The translations under genes and the position numbers were made by a program. The notes below the pieces were generated by a model. It ran no database searches and was not told the DNA's origin. It saw only the letters and a program-made list of their open reading frames with translations. From an uncultured Lachnospiraceae bacterium (GTDB lineage Bacteria; Bacillota; Clostridia; Lachnospirales; Lachnospiraceae), in NCBI GenBank assembly GCA_900551115.1, contig URUY01000015.1, forward strand, positions 1-64,000: a stretch of 64,000 nt of DNA, given 5' to 3'. Of the stretch, positions 52,666 to 60,306 are shown piece by piece. Position 1 is the first letter of the stretch. Every line of letters begins with the position of its first letter.

Positions 52666-53223
52666 CTATACTCTGGAGAGATATTCACCTGTTCTGGTAT
52701 CAATCTTTATCTTGTCTCCCTGGTTTACGAACAGGGGAACATTTACGTTTGCGCCTGTTTCTACAGTTGCAGGCTTTGTAGCGCCTGTTGCGGTATCACC
52801 CTTAAAGCCGGGTTCTGTATCTGTAATCTCCAGTTCTACAAACAAAGGAGGCTCTACGGCAAATACGTTGCCGTTGTGAGAACATACCTTACACATCTCA
52901 TTCTCTTTTACGAATGTCAGCGCATCACCAATTGCATCGCTGTTTAATGCAATCTGCTCATAGCTTTCAACATCCATAAAGTGGAATAAATCTCCGTCAG
53001 AATATAAATACTGCATATCTTTTCTGTCAATACGTGCCTGAGGGCATTTTTCGGTAGGTCTGAAGGTCTTCTCCACTACACCGCCGCTCTTAATATTTTT
53101 CAACTTGGTTCTTACAAATGCTGCACCTTTACCGGGCTTCACATGCTGGAACTCAATAATCTGGTAAATATTGTTATCTAATTCAATCGTAATACCATTT
53201 CTGAAATCACCTGCAGAAATCAT
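52666..53223 (-). CDS. efp: Translation elongation factor P
   Basis: 185 residues from the ATG at 53223 (AGGAGG ten bases upstream); earlier in-frame starts at 53250 and 53232 are less likely. EF-P relieves ribosome stalling at polyproline. The KOW-like N-domain has FRNGITIELDNNIYQIIEFQHVKPGKGAAFVR, with the Lys of Pro-Gly-Lys-Gly at the tip that is modified in other species. The C-terminal domains end IKIDTRTGEYLSRV, the classic EF-P signature. It is a separate unit, since aroQ ends 94 bp upstream. Confidence 0.97.
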   Translation of the reverse strand: MISAGDFRNGITIELDNNIYQIIEFQHVKPGKGAAFVRTKLKNIKSGGVVEKTFRPTEKCPQARIDRKDMQYLYSDGDLFHFMDVESYEQIALNSDAIGDALTFVKENEMCKVCSHNGNVFAVEPPLFVELEITDTEPGFKGDTATGATKPATVETGANVNVPLFVNQGDKIKIDTRTGEYLSRV

Positions 53224-53317
53224 AAAAAACATTCCTCCTAAAATTGTCACGTTTTAATTCATTTTATAGTGTATACTAAGAAATACTATTTTTCAACTCT
53301 TTTTTTCAATTCTTTCG

Positions 53318-53764
53318 TTATTCTTTACCTTCTGATGCCAAAAGAATCACTTTATCTATGGCAAGGAGATATCCTTCAAGCCCTTTCCCGTAAATCTGCT
53401 CATCGCATGCAGGTCTGGTTACGGAGGTTCTGCGGAACTCCTCTCTTGCCGTTATGTCGGAAATATGGATTTCCACCTTTGGCACAGAAACGCTTTTCAA
53501 GGCATCATGGATGGCATAGCTGTAATGGGTATATGCCCCCGGATTGATAACAATGCCTTCCGTCCCATCAAAATAAGCATCCTGAATCCTGTCAATAATA
53601 GCTCCCTCATGGTTGCTCTGGAATACCTCAATGGTACTGCCGGTTTCCTCTCCCTTGCCCGCTATCATATTTAACAGATAATCATAATCCTGCGCACCGT
53701 ACACATTTTTTTCCCTGATTCCCAAAAAATTAATATTAGGTCCGTTAATTACCAAAATTTTCAT
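53318..53764 (-). CDS. aroQ: Type II 3-dehydroquinate dehydratase
   Basis: A 148-residue enzyme that dehydrates 3-dehydroquinate to 3-dehydroshikimate, step three of the shikimate pathway. The opening ILVINGPNINFLGIREKNVYG, the Asn-Pro-Gly-Ala-Tyr-Thr-His-Tyr-Ser segment and the catalytic His in VEIHISDITAREEFR are all typical. It begins three bases after aroK ends, so it belongs to the aroE-aroK-aroQ transcript. Confidence 0.97.
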   Translation of the reverse strand: MKILVINGPNINFLGIREKNVYGAQDYDYLLNMIAGKGEETGSTIEVFQSNHEGAIIDRIQDAYFDGTEGIVINPGAYTHYSYAIHDALKSVSVPKVEIHISDITAREEFRRTSVTRPACDEQIYGKGLEGYLLAIDKVILLASEGKE

Positions 53765-53767
53765 CTT

Positions 53768-54304
53768 TCAGTCTTTTCCTCCTGTCACAATCCCCTTTGT
53801 CTTTATTTTTTTCTGAATTTCCGCCAGCACCTGTTCCATATTTTTGCCGTCCACGTCCACAATGATATCTGCCGCTTCCTCATAGACCGGTTCTCTTTTC
53901 TTCAGAAGCTCTTCTATCTTTTCATATGGATTTTCACATTGCAAAAGCGGCCTTGCGGTATCATTTTTTAACCGCTCCCACACACCCTTTGCAGAAATCC
54001 TAAGATAAACCACCGTTCCCAATTTTTTAAGAAGCGCATGGTTTTCTTTCTTCATGGGAAGCCCGCCTCCTGTTGCAATAATCTTCTTTTCCTTTACCGC
54101 AAGCAGCTCCTTTAAACAGTCTGTTTCCATCTGTCTGAAGGCAGTCTCTCCCTTTTCCCGAAAAATATCAGCAATGCTCTGCTTTTCCTTTTTTTCAATC
54201 AGCTTGTCCGTATCCTCCACAATCCGGCGCAGCCTGTAGGAAAGACGGATGCCCACCGTAGATTTTCCGCTTCCCATAAATCCAATCAGAATTACATTTT
54301 TCAT
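53768..54304 (-). CDS. aroK: Shikimate kinase
   Basis: 178 residues. It phosphorylates shikimate with ATP. Walker A is MGSGKSTVG near residue 10, and the shikimate-binding Asp/Arg segment and Gly-Gly-Gly (ATGGGLPM) are in the right order. Arg in ARPLL closes the lid region. The ATG overlaps the aroE stop by four bases. The length is normal. Confidence 0.96.
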   Translation of the reverse strand: MKNVILIGFMGSGKSTVGIRLSYRLRRIVEDTDKLIEKKEKQSIADIFREKGETAFRQMETDCLKELLAVKEKKIIATGGGLPMKKENHALLKKLGTVVYLRISAKGVWERLKNDTARPLLQCENPYEKIEELLKKREPVYEEAADIIVDVDGKNMEQVLAEIQKKIKTKGIVTGGKD

Positions 54305-55158
54305 ATGCTTTCCTTTAATCTCTCGTAAACCGCGTCTGCCTGTGCCTCTGAAATCTTACAGTCATTCCACAATTCAAATGCAATAATCCCCTGATATAAA
54401 AGCATTTTTAAGCCGCAGAACGCCTGTCCGCCCGCTTCCTGCACCATTTTCATAAATCGCGTCTTAAAGGGGTTATAAATCAAGTCATAGCCTGTATGAA
54501 TACACTTGTAAAAACCGCTGTCGGTAATCACAGCCTCCTCCGTATGCGGGTACATTCCCACATTGGTTGCCTGTATGGCAAGATATTTTTCACCGGAAAG
54601 CTTTTTGTATTCTGAAAGCGCAAGAGCTTTGGCTACCCTTCTGCCTGCATAGCTGTTTACTTCTTCTGCAATAGCTTCTGCCTTTTCTGCTGTCCGGTTT
54701 AATATATAAATCTTTTCTGCCTTATCACAGAGCATAACGGCCACCGCTCTGGCTACTCCGCCGGCTCCCAATATAATGACCTTTTCTCCGTCCACCCCTA
54801 TGCCATCGCTTAACATGGCGCGGTATAATCCCGGCATATCCGTATTATAGCCCTTATATCCGTCTCCGGTCCTTACCAGTGTATTTACTGCGCCGATTTT
54901 TTCTGCCAGTGCATCTAACCCGCTTAAAAAAGGCAGTACCTTTTCCTTGTGGGGAACCGTTATGTTAAGCCCTTGTATATTTAACGAAAAGGCGCCTCCT
55001 ACTGCATCCCCAAGGGCTTTTGCTTCTACCTTAAAGGGTACATAAACCAGATTTTTTCCGGTAATTTCCGCCAGCGTATTATGGATAACGGGCGAAAGCG
55101 TGTGTTCCACCGGATTTCCGATAAGTCCGCAGGTCTTTGTCAGTCCGTCTGTTTTCAT
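54301..55158 (-). CDS. aroE: Shikimate dehydrogenase
   Basis: A 285-residue NADP-dependent enzyme that reduces 3-dehydroshikimate. The substrate-binding loop LIGNPVEHTLSPVIHN and NITVPHKEKV (catalytic Lys) are clear. The dinucleotide fold has ILGAGGVARAVAVML. The C-terminus with GLKMLLYQG fits. It starts two bases after the yqeG-type gene, so the four genes are likely one operon. Confidence 0.97.
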   Translation of the reverse strand: MKTDGLTKTCGLIGNPVEHTLSPVIHNTLAEITGKNLVYVPFKVEAKALGDAVGGAFSLNIQGLNITVPHKEKVLPFLSGLDALAEKIGAVNTLVRTGDGYKGYNTDMPGLYRAMLSDGIGVDGEKVIILGAGGVARAVAVMLCDKAEKIYILNRTAEKAEAIAEEVNSYAGRRVAKALALSEYKKLSGEKYLAIQATNVGMYPHTEEAVITDSGFYKCIHTGYDLIYNPFKTRFMKMVQEAGGQAFCGLKMLLYQGIIAFELWNDCKISEAQADAVYERLKESI

Positions 55159-55160
55159 GC

Positions 55161-55658
55161 CTATGCCTTTCTTCTGTGATAAAAAAACAATACGATTTTT
55201 TCCAGATACCGCTTTAACACAATCTGAATTTCTTCCTTCGGGTGGATAGGGCTTACCAGCCAGGTCTCTATGCCTGCCTTTTTTGCGCCCCAGACATCCG
55301 TAAAAAGCTGGTCACCTACGAACATGGTACTCTCAGGCCGGGTTTCCATTTTTTCCATTGCCCTTTGATACCCTTTTACTCCCGGCTTTCCTGCCTTATA
55401 TATATAGTTTACTTTTACCGCATCATTAAACAGCTTTACTCTGGGTTCCTTGTTGTTTGACAAAAGCATAATACGGAATCCCCTTTTTTTCAAGCGCTCA
55501 AAAAGAGCCACGGCCCGCTCGTCTGCAGGCGCTCCGTGAGGCACCAGTGTATTGTCGATATCAAAAATAATACCGCGGAAGCCGTCCTCATACAGCTTCT
55601 CATAATTTATGGTATATGCTGATTCCACCTCATGATGGGGATAAAATCTTTTAAACAT
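55161..55658 (-). CDS. yqeG: YqeG-family HAD phosphatase
   Basis: A 165-residue protein. The HAD motif I is FDIDNTLVPHG (near residue 35), motif II has LLSNN and the third motif has FVGDQLFTDVWGAKKAG. YqeG proteins are HAD IIIA phosphatases next to aroE in many Firmicutes; the substrate is thought to be a phosphatidyl- or nucleotide-type phosphate and is not known for this organism. It is the first gene of the shikimate operon. Confidence 0.93.
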   Translation of the reverse strand: MFKRFYPHHEVESAYTINYEKLYEDGFRGIIFDIDNTLVPHGAPADERAVALFERLKKRGFRIMLLSNNKEPRVKLFNDAVKVNYIYKAGKPGVKGYQRAMEKMETRPESTMFVGDQLFTDVWGAKKAGIETWLVSPIHPKEEIQIVLKRYLEKIVLFFYHRRKA

Positions 55659-55714
55659 GTCCGTTCCTCATTCCCGTTTATTTTTGCCGCATTTTCCCTG
55701 CTGCAGGGAAGCGT

Positions 55715-55744
55715 AAAAAACAGCATGTGCAAAACACATGCTGC
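55715..55744 (-). terminator. Terminator upstream of yqeG, ending the 141-residue gene transcript
   Basis: CAGCATGTG / CACATGCTG arms, five-base loop, then six T on the minus strand. A second perfect palindrome, TTCCCTGCTGCAGGGAA, lies just downstream (55694-55710). Confidence 0.85.
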
Positions 55745-55752
55745 TTCAGTCT

Positions 55753-56178
55753 TTAAAATTTTAAAAATACGCTGCCATCTTCTCCGTTGTTTTTCGGAAA
55801 CAGATTTTTCGCATTCCCTACAAAATACTGATACTGCTGCAACACCTGATCCTTCTGCATATCAGATATGGCCTTCTGCATATCCAAAGAAGCAATGTCA
55901 CTGTCCCTTCCAATATATCCGTAATCTTCACCGGCATTAAAGGTAAGGGATATCTCGTTTATATCTACTGCTTTAGGCACTGCAGGCTGTTTTTCTTCTA
56001 TGGAAAGGTCGATGCCCGGGCTTAATTCCTGTACCCTGACATTTTCATCCTGTACGGTCTGCTCTAAACCGGGAACTGCTTCTGCCTTTTTTAGCTGCTC
56101 CGGGTCCACAGACGGAATCTCCGGCACCCTGTAATTGTAAAACAGACTGCTGTAATCAGATATTCCTCCTACTCCCAT
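55753..56178 (-). CDS. Small Gln/Ser/Val-rich protein, unknown
   Basis: 141 residues from the ATG at 56178, with GGAGG seven bases upstream. It begins Gly-Val-Gly-Gly-Ile-Ser-Asp-Tyr-Ser-Ser-Leu-Phe-Tyr, then a mostly disordered middle (Glu/Gln/Pro/Val) and a helical C-terminus (ASLDMQKAISDMQKDQVLQQYQYFVG). No domain recognised. The short N-terminal Gly/Ser pattern followed by Gln-Tyr-Gln-Tyr-Phe-Val reminds me of small flagellar or spore-linked proteins, but I cannot support either. It is monocistronic, with a terminator 10 bp past the stop. Confidence 0.6.
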   Translation of the reverse strand: MGVGGISDYSSLFYNYRVPEIPSVDPEQLKKAEAVPGLEQTVQDENVRVQELSPGIDLSIEEKQPAVPKAVDINEISLTFNAGEDYGYIGRDSDIASLDMQKAISDMQKDQVLQQYQYFVGNAKNLFPKNNGEDGSVFLKF

Positions 56179-56252
56179 GACATCACCTCCTTCACTCTTT
56201 TCTCTTTGCAATATGTATATCGGTTCGCCTTATGCAGACTTTAACCCCGCTG

Positions 56253-56708
56253 CTATTTTTCTTTTAAAACACTCTTTAATTCGTCCATAAAGGTATTGAT
56301 ATCTTTAAATTCACGATAGACGGAAGCAAAACGGACATACGCTACCGCGTCAAGATCCTTTAGCTTATTCATAACAAGCTCTCCGATTGCCTGACTGGGA
56401 ATCTCCTTTTCTTCCATATTGAAAACCTCTGTCTCCACCTCGTCTACAAGCTGTGTAATCTGACTGGCACTGACCGGTCTCTTGTGACATGCCCGAAGGA
56501 CGCCTGCCTCAATTTTAGCCCGGTCATAGGTTTCCCTGTTGTTATCCTTTTTAATGATAATAAGCGGAATCGTTTCAATCTTTTCATATGTGGTAAAGCG
56601 CTTGTCACATTCATCACAAACACGCCGTCTGCGAATGGAATTATTATCCTCCGCCGGTCTGGAATCAATTACTCTGGTATTTTCATGGCCACAAAAAGGA
56701 CATTTCAT
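56253..56708 (-). CDS. nrdR: Transcriptional repressor NrdR
   Basis: 151 residues from the ATG at 56708 (GGGAG just upstream). The zinc ribbon is CPFCG ... VCDECDKRFTTYE, then the ATP-cone domain follows (IIKKDNNRETYDRAKIEAGVLRAC). NrdR senses dATP/ATP and represses ribonucleotide reductase operons at NrdR boxes. The length is normal. No nrd genes lie in the window. Confidence 0.97.
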   Translation of the reverse strand: MKCPFCGHENTRVIDSRPAEDNNSIRRRRVCDECDKRFTTYEKIETIPLIIIKKDNNRETYDRAKIEAGVLRACHKRPVSASQITQLVDEVETEVFNMEEKEIPSQAIGELVMNKLKDLDAVAYVRFASVYREFKDINTFMDELKSVLKEK

Positions 56709-56818
56709 GCTCCCTACCCCCTGTAACAATTCGGGCAGACTCCTCCACCCTCTTTTTCATTTATTATATTGCACCCACAAAATTATGTCAACTTTTTTCA
56801 GTCTTTTTCTGCTTTTTC

Positions 56819-57055
56819 TCAATCTATGCAGATATCTACCAAAATAATATCCGGCCCTATCTGTTTGATATCCCGGCAGAGAATCTCATAATCGGATTCA
56901 CACTTAAAAAAGTTCTCCCATTTATTGCCTCTGGGCACAAACAGCTTGCAGATACAGCAGTTTTTTTCATCAAACTCCAAATCACTTACTCTTCCGAGCA
57001 GTCTGCAGTCCCTTATATTTATGACCTTCTTACATTTTAACTCCGAAAAAAGCAT
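56819..57055 (-). CDS. YlmC/YmxH-family PRC-barrel-like protein
   Basis: 78 residues from the ATG at 57055 (AAGGTG upstream). LFSELKCKKVINIRDCRLLGRVSDLEFD is the PRC-barrel pattern of the YlmC/YmxH family, found beside sporulation sigma factors in Clostridia and Bacilli. The function is unclear. It is divergent from sigG, and their start codons are about 200 bp apart. Confidence 0.85.
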   Translation of the reverse strand: MLFSELKCKKVINIRDCRLLGRVSDLEFDEKNCCICKLFVPRGNKWENFFKCESDYEILCRDIKQIGPDIILVDICID

Positions 57056-57251
57056 GGCCCACACCTTGCTGCATCAGTAAAAAAAAGCTCCGATGCAGTC
57101 CTTTTTTTACAGTATATGACCGGCGGAAGAATTTGACACACCTTGCGGCTGCCTGCATAAAGCATCCCTCCGCCGCGCATACTATAACTGTTCCGAAGAT
57201 AAAAAAACAAATACACTCCCGCATGCAAAAAAAATTGGAGGCATTAAAACT
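57056..57251. other. Divergent region between ylmC-like gene and sigG
   Basis: 196 bp containing the sigG promoter and a TTGGAGG site 12 bases before sigG. On the other strand it leads into the ylmC-like gene; no clear promoter for that gene was seen. Confidence 0.5.
57155..57184 (+). promoter_or_regulatory. Forespore (sigma-G/F-type) promoter of sigG
   Basis: GCATAA (57155-57160), a 17-base spacer and CATACTA (57178-57184). This fits the sigma-G consensus GNATR with -10 CATNNTA, implying autoregulation in the forespore; sigma-F promoters are similar. About 60 bp upstream of the start. Confidence 0.7.
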
Positions 57252-58031
57252 ATGGCACAAGGTAAAGTAGAAATCTGCGGCGTCAACACGTCAAAGCTCC
57301 CCCTGTTAAAACCCGCAGAAAAAGATGCTCTCTTTTCCCGTATTGCAGAGGGTGACAAAGAGGCTCGCGAACAGTACATCAAAGGGAATTTGCGTTTGGT
57401 ACTAAGCGTTATCAAACGGTTTTCCTCAAGCAATGAAAACGTGGATGACCTGTTTCAGATCGGCTGCATCGGACTGATAAAGGCCATTGATAATTTCGAT
57501 TCCACTCTTAATGTGAAATTTTCCACCTATGCCGTACCCATGATCATCGGCGAGATAAGACGGTTTTTACGGGATAACAACGCCATACGTGTTTCGCGCT
57601 CTTTAAAGGATGTAGCTTATAAGGCTATTTATGCCAAAGAAGCGCTTATCCGTAAAAACTTACGGGAACCGTCCATTGAAGAGGTTGCTTCTGAAATCGG
57701 CATTGCAAAGGAGGATATCTCTTATGCGCTGGATGCCATCCAGAATCCCATGAGCCTTTACGAACCGATTTATACGGACGGCGGCGATACCCTTTATGTC
57801 ATGGACCAGATCAGTGATAAAAAAAATAAGGAAGAGACCTGGGTGGAACATCTCTCCCTCAGTGAAGCCATGAAACGTCTGAACAAAAGGGAACATGAAA
57901 TCATCTCCCTGCGTTTCTTTTCCGGTAAAACCCAAATGGAGGTTGCGGAAATGATAGGTATTTCCCAGGCACAGGTTTCCCGTCTGGAGAAAAACGCCCT
58001 GCGCTGTATGCGCAGCTATCTGACTGTATGA
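57252..58031 (+). CDS. sigG: RNA polymerase sporulation sigma factor SigG
   Basis: 259 residues. It directs late forespore genes. The N-terminus VEICGVNTSKLPLLKPAEKD is distinctive of sigma-G. Region 2 has NLRLVLSVIKRFSSSNENVDDLFQIGCIGLIKAIDNFD and FSTYAVPMIIGEIRRFLRD. Region 4 has TQMEVAEMIGISQAQVSRLEK. The gene is on the plus strand, convergent with the 95-residue gene and opposite to sigE. TTGGAGG lies 12 bases before the ATG. It is the second of only two plus-strand genes. Confidence 0.96.
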   Translation: MAQGKVEICGVNTSKLPLLKPAEKDALFSRIAEGDKEAREQYIKGNLRLVLSVIKRFSSSNENVDDLFQIGCIGLIKAIDNFDSTLNVKFSTYAVPMIIGEIRRFLRDNNAIRVSRSLKDVAYKAIYAKEALIRKNLREPSIEEVASEIGIAKEDISYALDAIQNPMSLYEPIYTDGGDTLYVMDQISDKKNKEETWVEHLSLSEAMKRLNKREHEIISLRFFSGKTQMEVAEMIGISQAQVSRLEKNALRCMRSYLTV

Positions 58032-58033
58032 CG

Positions 58034-58321
58034 CTATTTTGCAGCCTGTAAAAATCTCTCCTCCTTCATTTCAAAGAGCCGGTCATTCATCCAGGCAACG
58101 GCGTCTGTGATACCGTCCTCGGAAAAGTCAAATTCTTCGTGCTGCTTCTTGTCCCCGGGAGTAGTCACGAAGTTAAACGGCTCCGGCCAGACTGTTGCAA
58201 GAAGTCTTTTACCCGTTTCCTTTGCCGCTCCTTCCAGCCTGTAGCGCATTCCCTCATGACTGCCCGTATATTCTGTCTTTTTTAAATATTCAAGTGACAA
58301 TACGTCTTCTCTTTTAATCAT
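58034..58321 (-). CDS. Small soluble protein, unknown
   Basis: 95 residues from the ATG at 58321 (AGGAGAG six bases upstream). It contains GMRYRLEGAAKETGKRLLATVWPEPFNFVTTPG and ends with a helical Glu/Lys-rich tail. I recognise no domain. It lies between sigE and sigG and converges on sigG with only two bases between their stops, so it may be linked to sporulation, but that is inference. Confidence 0.7.
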   Translation of the reverse strand: MIKREDVLSLEYLKKTEYTGSHEGMRYRLEGAAKETGKRLLATVWPEPFNFVTTPGDKKQHEEFDFSEDGITDAVAWMNDRLFEMKEERFLQAAK

Positions 58322-58417
58322 AAGTATCTCTCCTCTTCTTCTAAGTATAGCATATCCTCTCCCTTTGTGCAAAATCATGCCTTCACCATCATCCCCCTGA
58401 AAATGCGCAAGCTCAAA

Positions 58418-59203
58418 TCACTGCCGCTCTATCTCTCTTTTCAGCTGCTTCATGATTTTCTTTTCCAGTCTGGAAATATAGGACTGGGAAATTCCCAAAA
58501 GGGCTGCCACCTCCTTCTGGGTCATCTCCTGCCCGTCCGGCGTTCCTAAGCCAAAGCGTAGATTGATAATCGTTCTTTCTCTTTCAGACAGCTTATCAAT
58601 AGCCTTCATAAGCAGCTTCTTTTCCACTTCCATTTCTATATCCCGGTAAATAACATCCTCATCCGTTCCCAAAATATCAGACAAAAGCAGTTCATTTCCG
58701 TCCCAGTCTACATTTAGGGGTTCATCAATGGAAACCTCCATCCTTGTTTTGTTATTTCTCCGTAAATACATCAAAATCTCATTTTCTATACATCTGGAGG
58801 CATAGGTGGCCAGCTTGATATTTTTTTCGGGATTGAAGGTATTAATGGACTTGATAAGCCCGATGGTTCCGATGGAAATCAAATCCTCTACCCCTACGCC
58901 CGTATTATCAAATTTTTTCGCTATATATACCACAAGCCTGAGATTATGTTCTATTAAAATAGATTTGGCGGCATCCTCATATTCCGTTCCCAAATCACTG
59001 ATAACTTCGTTTTCCTTTTCTGTCTCTAACGGTGGCGGCAGCACCTCACTCCCGCCTATGTAATGCACATCTCCCTGTCTTGCTCCCGCTCCCTGATGCA
59101 GCCTGAAGAAGTTTTTCTCCTTCTGTATCATTTTAAACTGAATCTTTCTCGGGAAAGGATTTCCCGGAAAAGGGCTGCCCGGTATTGCTACTTTTAAAAT
59201 CAT
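58418..59203 (-). CDS. sigE: RNA polymerase sporulation sigma factor SigE (pro-sigma-E)
   Basis: 261 residues with an N-terminal pro-sequence of about 30 residues, to be removed by SpoIIGA. Region 2 has NLRLVVYIAKKFDNTGVGVEDLISIGTIGLIKSI and LATYASRCIENEILMYLRR, typical of sigma-E. Region 4 has TQKEVAALLGISQSYISRLEKKIMKQLK. GGAGG lies nine bases before the ATG. Sigma-E runs early mother-cell transcription. It follows spoIIGA by 60 bp. Confidence 0.97.
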   Translation of the reverse strand: MILKVAIPGSPFPGNPFPRKIQFKMIQKEKNFFRLHQGAGARQGDVHYIGGSEVLPPPLETEKENEVISDLGTEYEDAAKSILIEHNLRLVVYIAKKFDNTGVGVEDLISIGTIGLIKSINTFNPEKNIKLATYASRCIENEILMYLRRNNKTRMEVSIDEPLNVDWDGNELLLSDILGTDEDVIYRDIEMEVEKKLLMKAIDKLSERERTIINLRFGLGTPDGQEMTQKEVAALLGISQSYISRLEKKIMKQLKREIERQ

Positions 59204-59262
59204 ATATGATAACCTCCATTTTTTAGTATTTTCATAAGTCCTACAGACAATCGTTTGCCAAC

Positions 59263-60069
59263 TTACTTTTCCAGCAGTTCAGGATGTAAAAGCATCCGAT
59301 AGCTTGCTGCAGAGGATACCGCTCTCTCGCTTACCCCTACATACACATTCCGGCATACCTTTTTTATTCCATCCTGTTCAATCGTCATTTCGGGGAGTAA
59401 AAACCCCTTCATAATTCCCCGTTCACATCCTACGCTCCGATAGGGAATTGCCCTGAATCCCTCCTGCGGTCCTTCTTCCCCAAACAGACTGTCAAACACT
59501 GCCTTCTCCAGTACGGATACCGGTTTTCCGCTGATAGGCTCCTTTAAGCTGTTTCCCGTATCTACAATAGCCTGAATAGTAATCCGGCTGCCCTGCTTTC
59601 CGGAAAGGACCACCTTGCAGGATACTTTTTTCTTTTCCCTGCGTCCTTCTGCCAAATGCGAAAAAACAAGCATAAAGATACCTCCGCAGGCCAGGATGCC
59701 CGTCACGGACATCATATGTTTTCTAAAGGGCTTCACGTGGTTTAATAAGAGCAAAAAGCCTCCGCCCATCAGGAAGGAATATAGGAGCATTGTCTCAAAT
59801 GTTTTAAAAAATGCCTTAACGGAACAGGGCCTGAACACAAAAAAAACCATTCCGCAGTTTACAAGTACTGCCGCAGACACTGTTTTCATCACCGCTCCGA
59901 AGGGCAGAAGAAACATCAGACAATACCCTGCGCCTCCCATTGCCGCGCCTGCAAACAGCCTCTTCCGCGTGGCAGCACGGTTCAGACTTTTGTTTACCGG
60001 CATGAGCAGGTAAAGGTTCATGGTAAAATTCAGCAGAAACAGGCTGTCTATGTAGACCTCGTAATACAA
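59263..60069 (-). CDS. spoIIGA: Sigma-E processing peptidase SpoIIGA
   Basis: 268 residues starting at a TTG (60069) with GGGGAGGAGG just upstream, giving the family's (M)YYEVYIDSLFLLNF start. An ATG at 60120 lies inside the -10 TATAAT of the promoter, so it cannot be the start. Five or so membrane helices fill the first half; the second half is the aspartic protease domain with the catalytic Asp in IVDTGNSLKEPISGKPV. It cleaves pro-sigma-E at the septum. Confidence 0.95.
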   Translation of the reverse strand: MYYEVYIDSLFLLNFTMNLYLLMPVNKSLNRAATRKRLFAGAAMGGAGYCLMFLLPFGAVMKTVSAAVLVNCGMVFFVFRPCSVKAFFKTFETMLLYSFLMGGGFLLLLNHVKPFRKHMMSVTGILACGGIFMLVFSHLAEGRREKKKVSCKVVLSGKQGSRITIQAIVDTGNSLKEPISGKPVSVLEKAVFDSLFGEEGPQEGFRAIPYRSVGCERGIMKGFLLPEMTIEQDGIKKVCRNVYVGVSERAVSSAASYRMLLHPELLEK

Positions 60070-60118
60070 AGCCTCCTCCCCTTTCCGGTATTGCAAGATT
60101 TCAAACCACCTGATAACC

Positions 60119-60194
60119 ATTATAAAGGCCTGCCTCCAAAGAATTTGTCGTATTTATTCTATGAGCCGTCTTATTTTTCAGGCTTTTTTCGACA
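60119..60194 (-). promoter_or_regulatory. Spo0A-type promoter of spoIIGA-sigE
   Basis: On the minus strand a perfect 0A box TGTCGAA (60194-60188) and a second, reversed and imperfect box (TTTGTCGTA on the plus strand, about 60146-60154) precede TATAAT (60124-60119). The -35 is not consensus and the spacing is long, as in spoIIG of Bacillus, which needs Spo0A~P. Confidence 0.6.
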
Positions 60195-60250
60195 CCACGG
60201 CGGCCAAAAGCGCCGTTTCTATACTGACCTCAAACAGCAAAAAAGAAACG

Positions 60251-60280
60251 CAAAAAGGACAGCCGTTTTAGGCTGTCCTA
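60251..60280 (-). terminator. Terminator of ftsZ
   Basis: AGGACAGCC / GGCTGTCCT arms with a short loop, then five T on the minus strand; about 27 bp past the ftsZ stop. Confidence 0.92.
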
Positions 60281-60306
60281 CATTTTCAGCATGCTATGAT
60301 ACGGTA

